DNA from: Curtobacterium sp. MCBA15_012
GTDB taxonomy: Bacteria; Actinomycetota; Actinomycetes; Actinomycetales; Microbacteriaceae
Direction of reading: 5' to 3'
Length of the DNA: 64,000 nucleotides
Assembly (NCBI RefSeq): GCF_001864935.2
Contig: NZ_CP126267.1
Coordinates: 1,612,001 to 1,676,000, forward strand
Below are positions 1 to 8,332 of the stretch, in pieces; positions within the stretch are counted from its first letter, which is position 1, and the number at the start of each line of letters is the position of its first letter. The notes below the pieces were generated by a model that saw nothing but the letters and a program-made list of their open reading frames with translations, did not search any database and had not been told where the DNA came from. The position numbers were made by a program, and so were the translations under genes.

Positions 1-1
1 C

Positions 2-340
2 GGCCTGCTCGTCGGCGCGGTCGGCAGCTCGGTCGTGCTCGTCGCGGCGTCGACCGGTGCCGGACCGGTGCCCGTGTGGTGCGGTCTCGCCGTGGTGACC
101 GGCGCCTGGGGGTTCGTGCTGCCCGCCGCGATGACGAGGACCCAGCACGTCGGGGCCGCGCACCCCGGGACCGCGGCGGCGCTCCAGGGCGGGCTGACGT
201 TCGGACTCGGCGGGCTCGGCACCCCGCTCGCGGGCGCGCTCGGCGGGACGGCACTCGCGATGGGCGGCGTGATGGCGGTGCTCATCACGGCCGCGCTCGT
301 CGTCCAGGTCCTCGCCACGCGGAGGAACCGTACCGGCTGA
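2..340 (+). CDS. MFS-type transporter, C-terminal fragment
   Basis: The frame is open from the left edge, so only the last 112 residues are present. They are hydrophobic, with about three membrane segments separated by short loops, and end in a basic tail (RRNRTG). The stretch HPGTAAALQG followed by GLGGLGTPLAG resembles the last third of drug-resistance MFS exporters of the Bcr/CflA type, where a small-residue segment lines the exit path. The substrate cannot be judged from this fragment. It ends 56 bp before the STAS gene, which has its own ribosome binding site. The MFS assignment rests on composition and motif feel, so it is moderate. Confidence 0.6.
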   Translation, partial: GLLVGAVGSSVVLVAASTGAGPVPVWCGLAVVTGAWGFVLPAAMTRTQHVGAAHPGTAAALQGGLTFGLGGLGTPLAGALGGTALAMGGVMAVLITAALVVQVLATRRNRTG

Positions 341-396
341 CGGCACCGACCCGGTAGGTTGCTGGGTGCACCGACACTGATCAGGAGGGCGGCTGC

Positions 397-735
397 ATGG
401 ACATCCAGGTACACGAGGTCTCGTCGGACACGGCGGTGCTGGAGTGCAGCGGCCGGCTCAACATGGTGAGCGCGGGGACGTTCCGCGAGACCGTCGCGAC
501 AGTGGTCGACGGTGGGCGCGCTCGGCTCGTCGTCGAACTGTCCGGCGTCGAGTTCATGGACTCCTCCGGCCTCGGCGCCCTGGTCGGCTGCCTGAAGACC
601 GCGCGACAGGCCGGCGGTGACCTGCGCATCGCGGCACCTTCCGAGCAGGTGCAGATGGTGCTCAAGCTCTCGAACATCGACAAGATCCTGCGGACGTACC
701 CGGACGGGGACGTCGCGGTGACGAACTGGGGATGA
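397..735 (+). CDS. STAS-domain anti-sigma factor antagonist
   Basis: A 112-residue single STAS domain of the SpoIIAA/RsbV type. The phospho-acceptor motif FMDSSGLGAL is intact, with Ser56/Ser57 as the likely site that a partner kinase modifies to switch binding. The family works in the cytoplasm by binding an anti-sigma kinase and freeing a sigma factor or other target. A good Shine-Dalgarno (GGAGGG) lies about 9 nt before the ATG. The next gene overlaps its stop codon (ATGA) and encodes an HATPase, the usual partner, so the two are almost certainly co-translated. No sigma factor gene is adjacent, so the target is unknown. Confidence 0.9.
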   Translation: MDIQVHEVSSDTAVLECSGRLNMVSAGTFRETVATVVDGGRARLVVELSGVEFMDSSGLGALVGCLKTARQAGGDLRIAAPSEQVQMVLKLSNIDKILRTYPDGDVAVTNWG

Positions 736-1145
736 GCCCCGTCATGGGCGGCCACGTGCTCGACCTCGCCTGCCCGCCGGACGACGTCACGGCGGTGCAC
801 ACGTTCCTCGAGTCCGTGTGGGACCGCGAGCCCGACGTGTCCGTCGAGGACCGGATGGCCCTCGAGCTGGCGCTGGTCGAACTCGCCTCGAACGTGATCG
901 AGCACGGCGCCGGCGGACGCCCGGTCTCCTGTTCGCTCCGCCTCGACGTCGGGGCGGACGACGTGCGGGTGCTGCTCACCGACGACGGGGTGCCGGTTCC
1001 GGTCGACCCCGCGAAGGCGCACCTGCCCGAGGGGCTCGCCGAGAGCGGCCGCGGGCTCGCGCTCGTGCAGATGGTCGTCGAGGACCTCCGCTACGAGCGT
1101 GTCGGCGACGGGAACCGCTGGACCGCGCACCGCGGCCGGCACTGA
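732..1145 (+). CDS. RsbW-like ATP-binding anti-sigma regulatory protein
   Basis: A 137-residue GHKL/HATPase_c_2 protein. The N box is ELALVELASNVIEHG (Asn54 for Mg-ATP), the G1 box is DDGVPV (about residues 84-89) and the G2 box is ESGRGLALVQ (about 104-113). It lacks a histidine-kinase dimerisation domain, as expected for serine kinases of the SpoIIAB/RsbW class that phosphorylate a STAS partner. The start ATG overlaps the stop of the STAS gene by four bases, so this is a two-gene switch module. Such orphan pairs in actinobacteria can control a sigma factor encoded elsewhere or act on other signalling proteins. The family call is firm, the target is not known. Confidence 0.88.
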   Translation: MSPVMGGHVLDLACPPDDVTAVHTFLESVWDREPDVSVEDRMALELALVELASNVIEHGAGGRPVSCSLRLDVGADDVRVLLTDDGVPVPVDPAKAHLPEGLAESGRGLALVQMVVEDLRYERVGDGNRWTAHRGRH

Positions 1146-1275
1146 CCCCTGCCCGGTACCGCTCGTCACCCGAGCGGGGGCGGCGGTCATCCACTTCCCG
1201 CACGGCGGGAGACGGTCCACGCACGCTGGACGGACACGCCGGACACCGCCCGTGCCGGGTGGGACGCTCCCCCTG

Positions 1276-2241
1276 ATGACCATGCAGACCCCCGCCGACC
1301 CACGGACGCGCTTCGAGACGGCGGGCACCGACCTCGGTGACGCCCTCGACACGTTCGGACGGGCGTACGACGGCTCCGGGTTCGTCGGGTCGCGCACCGA
1401 ACGTCCGTTCTCGTACCGGTTCCGGGTGGTCGGCGACCAGACGATGTCGTTCCGCTCGACGCTGTTCGACGCGCGTGCCGCCGGAGAGGCCGGCACCGAC
1501 GACGAGTACGTCGTGATGTGGACCTCGCAGGGCGGTGGCACGATCACGGCCGGCGGCGAGGAGGTCAGCTACGCGCCGGGCACACCCGTCGTGTTCCCGA
1601 CCGAGGGGTCCTTCCGCTTCGAGCTCCAGGACGTCCGCGAGAGCCTGGTGCACTTCGACCGGGGCTACCTCGAGGGCATCGCGGCCGAGCTCGGACAGAC
1701 CACCCCGGGTCCGCTCGTGTTCGACCACGCGCAGACCCCGCGGGCCGAGGACCTCCGCGCCTGGAACGCCCAGGTGCGTCGGGCCGCGCAGACCGTGCTC
1801 GGGTCGGCACCGGTGTCGCCGATCGCGATGGCCGAGACCGCACGCGACACCGCCCTCGCGATGCTCCGCACGTTCCCGCACCGCCAGCTCGCCCCGACGG
1901 CACCCGTGCCCGAGGGAGCGAGCAGCCGTGTGCGCGAGGCGATCGAGTTCCTGCACGCCTTCGCGCACACGCCGATCACGACGACCGACGTCGCCGAGCA
2001 CGTCGGCCTCAGTGTCCGCGGACTCCAGCAGGCGTTCCAGCGGCAGGTCGGCACGGCACCGAACGCGATGCTCCGCGGCGTCCGCATGGACCGCGTCCGC
2101 GAGGAACTCCAGCGCGGCACGCCGGGCGAGACCACGGTGGCCGAGGTCGCCGTCCGCTGGGGCTTCGCACACCTCGGCCGGTTCTCGGCGGCGTACGCCA
2201 AGCGCTTCGGCGAGTACCCCCGCGAGACCCTCGGGCACTGA
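1276..2241 (+). CDS. AraC-family transcriptional regulator
   Basis: 321 residues from the ATG at 1276; a longer frame upstream has no translation signal and reads as non-coding. The N-terminal ~190 residues look like a cupin-like AraC sensor domain. The C-terminal ~100 residues carry two helix-turn-helix units: TTDVAEHVGLSVRGLQQAF, and the second one around TVAEVAVRWGFAHLGRFSAA, ending KRFGEYPRETL as in classical AraC proteins. It is expected to bind DNA as an activator or repressor in response to a small molecule. No catabolic operon is adjacent, and the following hydrolase has its own leaderless promoter, so the regulon is unknown. Confidence 0.88.
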   Translation: MTMQTPADPRTRFETAGTDLGDALDTFGRAYDGSGFVGSRTERPFSYRFRVVGDQTMSFRSTLFDARAAGEAGTDDEYVVMWTSQGGGTITAGGEEVSYAPGTPVVFPTEGSFRFELQDVRESLVHFDRGYLEGIAAELGQTTPGPLVFDHAQTPRAEDLRAWNAQVRRAAQTVLGSAPVSPIAMAETARDTALAMLRTFPHRQLAPTAPVPEGASSRVREAIEFLHAFAHTPITTTDVAEHVGLSVRGLQQAFQRQVGTAPNAMLRGVRMDRVREELQRGTPGETTVAEVAVRWGFAHLGRFSAAYAKRFGEYPRETLGH

Positions 2242-2300
2242 GGCCGACCGGTCCGGCGTCACCCGGTGACGCGGGACGACGCCCGGCCGGAGCCGACGGC

Positions 2301-2306
2301 TACGAT
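2301..2306 (+). promoter_or_regulatory. -10 element of a leaderless promoter (hydrolase gene)
   Basis: TACGAT lies 6 nt before the GTG start at 2313 and there is no Shine-Dalgarno, so transcription probably begins at or next to the start codon. No clear -35 is seen. Confidence 0.5.
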
Positions 2307-2312
2307 CCGACC

Positions 2313-2876
2313 GTGACCGAACTCCCCGTCGACGGCGCTGTGGACCACCCGTGGGTCGTGATCCCGGGCATCTGGGGCTCCGACGCCGAGCACTGGCAGT
2401 CCCGGTGGGAGCGGGACCGCGGTCCCGACGCCGTGCGCATCGCCCCCGGGTCGTGGTCCGAACCGGACCCGGAGGACTGGGCACACGCCATCTCGCGTGC
2501 CGTGGCCGCGGCGCCCCGCCGGCCCGTCCTCGTGGCGCACAGCCTCGGGGTGCTGGCGGCGGCGCACTGGCTCGTCGACCACGCGGAACAGGTCGCCGGG
2601 GCGTTCCTCGTCGCACCGCCCGACCCCGACGGCCCCGCGTTCCCGGCCGCGGCGGCGGGGTTCCGCGCCCCGAACCGGGCGGTGCAGGTACCGACCGCCC
2701 TCGTGGTGAGCGACGACGACCCGTACTGCGGCGTCGACCGGGCGCTGGGGTTCGCGGCGACCCTCGGTGCCGAGGTGCTCCGCGTGGGTCCCCGCCAGCA
2801 CGTCAACGTGGCCAGCGGCGTGGGGGACTGGCCGGAGGGCCGTCGGCTGCTCGAGGCCTTCTCCGCTCGCTGCTGA
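2313..2876 (+). CDS. RBBP9/YdeN-type alpha/beta hydrolase
   Basis: 187 residues. The small size, the opening WVVIPGIWGSDAEHW and the nucleophile elbow VAHSLGVL (Ser77) match the RBBP9/YdeN family of small serine hydrolases. The acid is in SDDDPYC (about Asp135) and the histidine is in RQHVN (His163), so the catalytic triad looks complete. These enzymes are cytosolic with poorly known substrates. The GTG start was chosen because a -10 hexamer sits 6 nt upstream and the protein begins right at the first beta strand. It lies between an AraC regulator and an unknown gene and is probably transcribed alone. Confidence 0.85.
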   Translation: MTELPVDGAVDHPWVVIPGIWGSDAEHWQSRWERDRGPDAVRIAPGSWSEPDPEDWAHAISRAVAAAPRRPVLVAHSLGVLAAAHWLVDHAEQVAGAFLVAPPDPDGPAFPAAAAGFRAPNRAVQVPTALVVSDDDPYCGVDRALGFAATLGAEVLRVGPRQHVNVASGVGDWPEGRRLLEAFSARC

Positions 2877-3001
2877 CCGCGCTCCCGAGACGGCGGGACG
2901 GGGTGCGACACACCGCTCACGTCCGGGGTGGCACACCACGCGCCGGACCCCGGGAACCGCGACACACCGCGGATGTGCCGCATCTCGAGGCGCGTGATAT
3001 C

Positions 3002-3007
3002 TATCCT
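3002..3007 (+). promoter_or_regulatory. -10 element of a leaderless promoter
   Basis: TATCCT is placed 7 nt before the ATG at 3015, without a Shine-Dalgarno. This is the same arrangement as at many other starts in the window. Confidence 0.5.
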
Positions 3008-3014
3008 GCGTCAC

Positions 3015-4172
3015 ATGGAAACGCAGTCCGGTGCACGCGCTCCCCTCGTCGACCCGTTCGGGCGCGAGCTCGAGGAGTGGCTCCGGGACGCCCCGGCCAC
3101 CCGGACGCCGTACCTGGCCGACCTGGTCGTCCCGCCCGTCACCGGACCGGTGCAGCGCCCCACGGCCGCCGACCTCGCCGCGGTCGACGGCGCGCAGACC
3201 GCCGTGGTCGAGCCGACCACCGCAGCGGACACCGCGGCCGCCGCCGACGCGACCACCTCCCACGACCCGAGTGTCACCACACCCGACGCCGAGCGCACCA
3301 GCCCGGACGCCGCGCGCACCGCACCGGACGGAGCATCCGAGGCGGCAGCGCCCAGCGCCTTCCGCCGCCGCGACCGCGCCCGCCACGTCGCCGCCTGCGC
3401 CCCGGCCTTCCCGGAGCCGCCGGAGCGCATCGCCCTGCGCATCGAGGACCTCGCCGTCGAGGTCGCCGCGAGCAGCGGACGCACCACCATCGAACGCATC
3501 GTCCTGCTCGAGGACGAGGTCCGACGTCGTGACGAGGACCTCGCCCGCCTCGCCGCCTGGGAGGCCACGGTCGCCGGGTACGACGACGCCGAGGTCACCG
3601 CCGCCCGCGAGTTCGCACACGCCGTCTTCGCCGACCTGCTCGCCGACGCAGCCGCCGAGTCGGACCGCCGTGAACGCGCCGCCGCCCGCCGGGCCACGGC
3701 GTCACGTTCGCTCGCGGACACCGGCCGCGGCACCGCGGACCGCGGTGCTCGGACCGTCGGCCGCGCCGCCGCGCGCCGGGCCGCGATGGCGTCCCCGGTG
3801 GTCCCCACGGTCGCCCCCGGCGCCGAGGCGACCGCCCCGGGCCGCGACGAACCGGCCCGACTCGTGCTGTCCCTCCCGGCCGTCAGCCCGGTCTCGGCGA
3901 ACACGCGCCCCACGCCGCTCGTGCAGCCGGCCACCGGCCCCACGGTCATCGACCGTGCCGCCTTCGCGGCCGTGCTGACCGCGCACACCGGCGCCACCGC
4001 GAGCACGCCCGTCGTCCTGCCCGAGACGGTCGCCTCCGGCCTCGGTCCGGACGGTGCCGACGCGACACGGTCCGCCGACACCTCGAGCGCACCCGTCACG
4101 GTCGACCAGGACCAGCCGGGCTGGTGGGCACGGCTCGTGACGCGCCTGCTGCGCCTCGTCGGCCGACGCTGA
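3015..4172 (+). CDS. Hypothetical low-complexity Ala/Thr-rich protein
   Basis: 385 residues, not recognised as any named family. The N-terminus (about 1-35) is ordinary sequence (VDPFGRELEEWLRD), then comes a disordered Ala/Thr/Asp-rich stretch to about residue 110. A basic, likely helical segment follows, with ERIALRIEDLAVEV and a heptad-like run IERIVLLEDEVRRRDEDLAR, suggesting a coiled coil. A second disordered region with many Arg-Ala repeats precedes a short amphipathic end, WWARLVTRLLRLVGRR, that could touch the membrane. There is no signal peptide. A leaderless start and strand-consistent codon use make it a credible gene. The role is unknown. Confidence 0.6.
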   Translation: METQSGARAPLVDPFGRELEEWLRDAPATRTPYLADLVVPPVTGPVQRPTAADLAAVDGAQTAVVEPTTAADTAAAADATTSHDPSVTTPDAERTSPDAARTAPDGASEAAAPSAFRRRDRARHVAACAPAFPEPPERIALRIEDLAVEVAASSGRTTIERIVLLEDEVRRRDEDLARLAAWEATVAGYDDAEVTAAREFAHAVFADLLADAAAESDRRERAAARRATASRSLADTGRGTADRGARTVGRAAARRAAMASPVVPTVAPGAEATAPGRDEPARLVLSLPAVSPVSANTRPTPLVQPATGPTVIDRAAFAAVLTAHTGATASTPVVLPETVASGLGPDGADATRSADTSSAPVTVDQDQPGWWARLVTRLLRLVGRR

Positions 4173-4222
4173 ACCGCCCGGGCCCGGTCCGACCCGCGGC
4201 CCGGCGGGACCGGACGGCTCGG

Positions 4223-4228
4223 TAGACT
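4223..4228 (+). promoter_or_regulatory. -10 element of a leaderless promoter (Nif3-like gene)
   Basis: TAGACT, then exactly 6 nt, then the ATG at 4235. No ribosome binding site. Confidence 0.55.
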
Positions 4229-4234
4229 GACGGG

Positions 4235-5227
4235 ATGCCGACGCTCCGCGAACTCCAGGCCGTCATCGAGGACCTGTGGCCCGCCGTCGGGGCCGAGTCC
4301 TGGGACGCCGTCGGGCTCGTCGCCGGACACCCCGACCAGCAGGTCGAGCACGTGCACCTCGCCGTCGACGCCGTCCCGGCCACCGCGAGCGAGGCCGTCG
4401 AGCTCGGCGCGGACCTCCTCCTGACGCACCACCCGCTGCTGCTCCGCGGGGTCACCACGATCGACGAGTCCACCTACAAGGGTGCGGTCCTCGCGACCCT
4501 CGTCCGCGGCGGTGCCGGGCTCCTCGCCGCGCACACGAACGCCGACGTCGTCACGACCGGCACCTCGGCCGTGCTCGCCGACCGGCTCGGGCTGACCGAC
4601 CAGCGCCCGCTGGAGTCCGGCTCGGACCCCGAGACCGGCATCGGCCGCGTCGGGACCCTGCCGACGGCCACGACGCTCGGGGCCCTCGCGCGGTCCCTCG
4701 TCGACCTGCTCCCGCCCACCGCGACCGGCGTCCGCGTGTCCGGCGACTTCGACCGGCCGGTCCGCACCGTGGCGCTCTGCGCGGGTGCGGGCGACTCGCT
4801 CCTCGGCAACCCCGCGGTGCGGGCCGCCGACGTCTACGTCACGAGCGACCTGCGCCACCACCCCGCGTCGGAGTTCCGGGAGCAGGCGATGCTCGGCGAC
4901 GGCCCCGCACTCGTCGACACGTCGCACTGGGCCACCGAGTGGCTCTGGCTCGACGTCGCGGCCGAGCAGCTCCGCCGGGCAGCCGGCGTCCGCGTCACCG
5001 TGAGCGACCTCCGTACCGACCCCTGGGACTTCGCCGTCCTGCCGGCAGCCGAGCCCGGCGGGCCCGCCGAGCAGCCCGCCGAGCCGGCCGAACGGGCCGA
5101 CCAGCCCGCCACGCGGGCCGACCAGCCCGCCACGCGGACCGACCAGCCCGCCGAGCGGGCCGACCAGCCCGCCACCGCCGCGTCCCACCCCGACACCACC
5201 ACCGTCCCCGAAGGAGACCGACCGTGA
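4235..5227 (+). CDS. Nif3-like dinuclear metal centre protein
   Basis: 330 residues of the Nif3/DUF34 (GTP cyclohydrolase I type 2-like) family. Metal ligands are visible in LLLTHHPLLLRG (His-His), in LLAAHTNAD, and in VDTSHWATEWLWLD near residue 230, where His and Glu bind the two metals. The family forms toroidal hexamers; its true function is unsettled, with links to metal homeostasis and metabolite repair. The core ends near residue 270 (WDFAVLPA). After it comes an unusual tail of four near-identical heptad units around ADQPATR, encoded by a 21-bp tandem repeat. The stop overlaps the next start (GTGA), so the pair is one transcript. Confidence 0.9.
   Translation: MPTLRELQAVIEDLWPAVGAESWDAVGLVAGHPDQQVEHVHLAVDAVPATASEAVELGADLLLTHHPLLLRGVTTIDESTYKGAVLATLVRGGAGLLAAHTNADVVTTGTSAVLADRLGLTDQRPLESGSDPETGIGRVGTLPTATTLGALARSLVDLLPPTATGVRVSGDFDRPVRTVALCAGAGDSLLGNPAVRAADVYVTSDLRHHPASEFREQAMLGDGPALVDTSHWATEWLWLDVAAEQLRRAAGVRVTVSDLRTDPWDFAVLPAAEPGGPAEQPAEPAERADQPATRADQPATRTDQPAERADQPATAASHPDTTTVPEGDRP
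5096..5176 (+). repeat. 21-bp tandem repeat inside the Nif3-like gene
   Basis: Four copies of a 21-bp unit start at about 5096, 5117, 5138 and 5159. Each contains CCGACCAGCCCGCC and encodes the seven-residue unit ADQPA(T/E)R. It lies wholly in the C-terminal tail beyond the metal-binding core. Confidence 0.85.
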
Positions 5228-5958
5228 AGGCAGCACCCGAGGACCAGGTCGTCCTCCTCGACCTCCAGCGACTCGACAACGACGTGACCCGCCTCACGCA
5301 CCGCATCACGTCGCTGCAGAAGGGCGACAAGCTCACCGAGCTCGGCAGCACCGCCGCGAAGCTCCGCGCCGAGCTCGTCGCCGCCACCGGCCGTGCCGAG
5401 GACGCCGAGCGGGACCTCGCACGCCTGGAGTCCGACACCGCGACCGCTCAGGCACGCATCACCCGCGACACGACGATGCTGCAGAACGTCTCGAACGCGA
5501 AGGACGCCGCCGGGCTGCAGAGCGAGATGGAGTCGCTCCAGCGGCGCATCGGCGACCTCGAGACGGCCGAGCTCGAGGTCATGGAGCAGCTCGACGTGCA
5601 CCGTGCCCGGGTCGGGGACATCGAGGCGCAGCTCGCCGACGTCGAGGCCTCCCGGTCCTCGCTCGTCGCCGAACGCGACGCCGAGATCGCCCGCGTCGAG
5701 GCCGACCGCGACGCCGCGGTGCAGAGCCGGGCAGCGGTCGCCGCGAAGGTGCCCGCCGACCTCCTGGCGCTGTACGACCGGCAGCGGGCGCGGTACGGCT
5801 TCGGCGCGTCGCTCCTGCAGGGCGGCGTCTCCACGGCGTCCGGGGTGACGCTCACCAACTCGGACCTGCAGACCATCCGTCGCGCCGCACCGGACGACGT
5901 GGTGCTCTGCCCGGACAGCGACGCGATCCTGGTGCGGACGGCCGAGTCGGGCCTGTAG
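5224..5958 (+). CDS. Coiled-coil protein with degenerate C4-type zinc ribbon
   Basis: 244 residues from a GTG that overlaps the preceding stop. Residues 1-170 form a long antiparallel coiled coil (for example LQSEMESLQRRIGDLETAE). The C-terminus aligns with the zf-RING_7 ribbon of the actinobacterial family usually found beside Nif3-like proteins. Normally that ribbon has two CxxC pairs, roughly GGVCGGCH ... CEECGRILVR. Here the sequence is GGVSTASGV ... VVLCPDSDAILVR, so three of the four cysteines are replaced and only one remains, while the surrounding residues are kept. Zinc binding at that site is therefore unlikely. The biochemical role of the family is unknown. Confidence 0.85.
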   Translation: MKAAPEDQVVLLDLQRLDNDVTRLTHRITSLQKGDKLTELGSTAAKLRAELVAATGRAEDAERDLARLESDTATAQARITRDTTMLQNVSNAKDAAGLQSEMESLQRRIGDLETAELEVMEQLDVHRARVGDIEAQLADVEASRSSLVAERDAEIARVEADRDAAVQSRAAVAAKVPADLLALYDRQRARYGFGASLLQGGVSTASGVTLTNSDLQTIRRAAPDDVVLCPDSDAILVRTAESGL

Positions 5959-5972
5959 CCGACGCGACCAGC

Positions 5973-6022
5973 AGACGGACGGGAGGCGCGGTGCCAGCTG
6001 GCACCGCGCCTCCCGTCCGTCT
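5973..6022. terminator. Perfect 50-bp palindrome, bidirectional terminator
   Basis: A perfect inverted repeat (25-bp arms, no loop bases) between two convergent transcripts, the zinc-ribbon gene and rnpB. The arm core is GGGAGGCGCGGTGCCAG. The same core recurs at several other intergenic sites in this window, so it is a member of a repeat family as well as a likely terminator. Confidence 0.8.
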
Positions 6023-6033
6023 CGTGGTCGGTG

Positions 6034-6402
6034 CGCGAACGGGCCGGCCGTACGCCGGGTTCTGTCCCGCCGCTGACGCGGCGGTGACGGCCATCTCTCT
6101 CGGACCGACGTTGCCGTCGGCCTCCAGCGGTCTACCCGAGGACTCGGCGAGCAGCCTCGACGTCCTCTGTCTGACCTTGCTCCGGGCGAGGTTTACCGAG
6201 CGGATCCGGTCACCCGGACCCCTGGTGGTCTCTTACACCACCGTTTCACCCTTACCGACGTCGCCGCCGGCGGTCTGTTCTCTGTGGCACTGTCTCGCGG
6301 ATTGCTCCGGGTGGGTGTTACCCACCGCCCTGCTCTGTGGAGCCCGGACGTTCCTCGGCACTCCCGGGGGAGTGACGCGACCGTCTCACCGACCCGTTCG
6401 CA
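6034..6402 (-). ncRNA. rnpB: RNase P RNA (bacterial type A)
   Basis: Read on the minus strand, the region carries the universal RNase P signatures: a GAGGAACGTCCGGGCTCC block near the 5' end (CR I), the segment with AGGGTGAAACGGTGG, the loop GGTAAACC, an AGAGAGATGGCCG block, and the 3' ACAGAACCCGGCGTAC block (CR V). The ends were set by helix P1, where GCGAACGGGTCGG near 6401-6389 pairs with the copy at 6047-6035. The product is the catalytic RNA that matures tRNA 5' ends. It lies directly downstream of ppgK on the same strand, with 9 bp between them, so its own promoter would sit inside ppgK or it is processed from that transcript. Confidence 0.95.
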
Positions 6403-6411
6403 CCGCTGAGT

Positions 6412-7170
6412 CTACCGGGGCGCGTGCGACCGTGCGGCCAGCGTCGCCGCACCGATGATGCCGGCGTTGTTGCGGAGCGTCGCGGGGATGATCCCGGCCT
6501 GCAGGTCGAGCAGCGGCAGGAACTCCTCGTGGTGCTTCGACACGCCGCCGCCGACGACGAAGAGCTCGGGGGAGAGCAGCGCCTCGAGCGTCGAGTAGTA
6601 CGTCTGCAGGCGCTTCGCCCAGTGCTTCCAGCTGAGCTCGTCCCGCTCCTTCGCCGCGAACGAGGCCCGCGACTCGGCGTCGTGGCCGTCGATCTCCAGG
6701 TGTCCGAGCTCCGAGTTGACGATGAGGACACCGTCGTTGATGAGCGCGGTGCCGATCCCGGTGCCGAGGGTCGTCACGACGACGAGGCCATCCTTGCCCT
6801 TCGCGGCGCCGAACTGCTGCTCGGCGAACCCGGCGGCGTCGGCGTCGTTGACGAAGTGGATGGAGCGCCCGAGTTCCTTCTCGAACAGCGCCTCGGCCTC
6901 GAAGCCGATCCACTTCTTCGACACGTTCGCGGCCGACATGGTCTTGCCGTCACGGACGATCGCGGGGAAGCAGACCCCGACCGGCACGTCCGCGCCGGGG
7001 GCGAGCTCGTCGAGGATCGACTTCGCCACGGCGACGATGTCGTGCGGCTTCCCGCCCTCGGGGGTGGCCTTCTTGATCCGGTCGGTCTGGAGCTCGCCGG
7101 TGGTCACGTCGACGATCGCGCCCTTGATGCCCGTACCGCCGATGTCGACGCCGACTGCGAGTGAGGTCAT
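6412..7170 (-). CDS. ppgK: Polyphosphate glucokinase
   Basis: 252 residues, a ROK-type glucokinase that phosphorylates glucose using inorganic polyphosphate and usually also ATP. Seen: the phosphate-binding VDIGGTGIKGA at residues 8-18, the catalytic-site segment FVNDADAAG near 107, and TLGTGIGTAL near 138. The length matches actinobacterial PpgK. The start has a purine-rich site (GAAAGGG). It lies 16 bp after methionine aminopeptidase on the same strand, so the two are probably co-transcribed. In mycobacteria ppgK lies next to sigA, whereas here sigA is 23 kb away. Confidence 0.92.
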   Translation of the reverse strand: MTSLAVGVDIGGTGIKGAIVDVTTGELQTDRIKKATPEGGKPHDIVAVAKSILDELAPGADVPVGVCFPAIVRDGKTMSAANVSKKWIGFEAEALFEKELGRSIHFVNDADAAGFAEQQFGAAKGKDGLVVVTTLGTGIGTALINDGVLIVNSELGHLEIDGHDAESRASFAAKERDELSWKHWAKRLQTYYSTLEALLSPELFVVGGGVSKHHEEFLPLLDLQAGIIPATLRNNAGIIGAATLAARSHAPR

Positions 7171-7186
7171 GGGAACTGGGGCCCTT

Positions 7187-8050
7187 TCAGGAGACGGTGA
7201 GGAGTTCCGCGCCGCGCTCGGTGACGACGAGGGTGTGTTCGAACTGTGCGGTCCAGGACTTGTCGCGCGTCGAGACGGTCCAGTCGTCGGACCAGATGTC
7301 GGCCTCGATGCCGCCGAGGGTGAGCATCGGCTCGATCGTGAACACCATGCCGGGCTCGATGACGGTGTCGTACTGGGGTGCGTCGTAGTGCGGGATGATC
7401 AGCCCGGAGTGGAACGCGCGCCCGACGCCGTGGCCGGTGTAGTCGCGGACGACCCCGTAGCCGAAGCGCTTCGCGTAGGCCTCGATGGCCCGTCCGATGA
7501 CGTTGACCTGGCGTCCGGGCGCGACGGCCTTGATCCCGCGACGCAGTGCCTCTTCGGTGCGGGTGACCAGGTCGGTGACCTCGGGGGCGGCCTCGCCGAC
7601 GACGAACGTGCGGTTCGTGTCGCCGTGCATGCCGTCCTTGTACGCGGTCACGTCGATGTTGACGAGGTCGCCTTCCTGCAGCACGGTGTCGTCCGGGATG
7701 CCGTGGCAGATCACCTCGTTCAGGCTGGAGCAGAGCGACTTCGGGTAGCCGCGGTAGCCGAGCGTCGAGGGGTAGGCGCCGTGCGACACGACGTACTCGT
7801 GCCCGATCCGGTCGAGCTCGTCGGTCGTGACCCCGGGCCGGATCGCGGCACCGACCGCGTCGATGGCCCGCGAGGCGATGCGCCCCGCAGCGCGGATCCG
7901 CTCGACCTCGTCGGGCGTGTAGGTGTCGCCGAGGCCGTGCTCGTGCGGCTCGGCCTTCCCGACGTACTCGGGGCGCTCGATGTCCCGGGGGACGGGTCGC
8001 TGCGGGGAGATCCGGCCGGCGGTCAGGTGTCCGTGTGCGTCCCGGGGCAT
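7187..8050 (-). CDS. map: Methionine aminopeptidase, type I
   Basis: 287 residues from the ATG at 8050; the frame runs further upstream but only through Arg/Pro-rich non-coding sequence. It removes the initiator methionine from nascent proteins. The metal ligands are recognisable: [18 protein letters not shown] (two Asp), [14 protein letters not shown] (His), FTIEPML (Glu) and FEHTLVV (Glu). The ~40-residue N-terminal extension ([16 protein letters not shown]) is typical of the actinobacterial MapB subgroup. The start is preceded by TAGAGT 7 nt upstream with no Shine-Dalgarno, so the map-ppgK transcript is probably leaderless. Confidence 0.93.
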   Translation of the reverse strand: MPRDAHGHLTAGRISPQRPVPRDIERPEYVGKAEPHEHGLGDTYTPDEVERIRAAGRIASRAIDAVGAAIRPGVTTDELDRIGHEYVVSHGAYPSTLGYRGYPKSLCSSLNEVICHGIPDDTVLQEGDLVNIDVTAYKDGMHGDTNRTFVVGEAAPEVTDLVTRTEEALRRGIKAVAPGRQVNVIGRAIEAYAKRFGYGVVRDYTGHGVGRAFHSGLIIPHYDAPQYDTVIEPGMVFTIEPMLTLGGIEADIWSDDWTVSTRDKSWTAQFEHTLVVTERGAELLTVS

Positions 8051-8057
8051 GCGGACC

Positions 8058-8063
8058 ACTCTA
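8058..8063 (-). promoter_or_regulatory. -10 element of a leaderless promoter (map)
   Basis: Minus-strand TAGAGT lies 7 nt before the map start at 8050. No ribosome binding site. Confidence 0.5.
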
Positions 8064-8195
8064 ACCGGGCGTCGCGCTGCGCCGTCGCGCGGCCGCGTTG
8101 CGCGGTCGGTCGCCCACGGGTGGCCGTGAAGTGCGGACGGCGGCGGCCGACGCGCGGCTGCGCGCCCGCGGAGCGCGGCCGGTGGCGGCCGGGAA

Positions 8196-8256
8196 GCGAC
8201 CGCCTGGAGGCCCGGTGCCGGCCCGCCGGACCGGCACCGGGCCTCCAGACGGTCGC
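8196..8256. repeat. Intergenic palindrome, same family as at 5973
   Basis: Inverted repeat with arms around CTGGAGGCCCGGTGCCGG and a short loop. It lies between two divergent genes (map and the SPOR-like gene), where no terminator is needed. This argues that the element is a dispersed repeat and not only a terminator. Confidence 0.8.
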
Positions 8257-8332
8257 CCTTGCGCGCGGAGCGCGGACGACGGCGGACCGCTCGCCGGGGT
8301 CGCGCCGCCGCGGCCCCGGGCACTGTGGCAAG

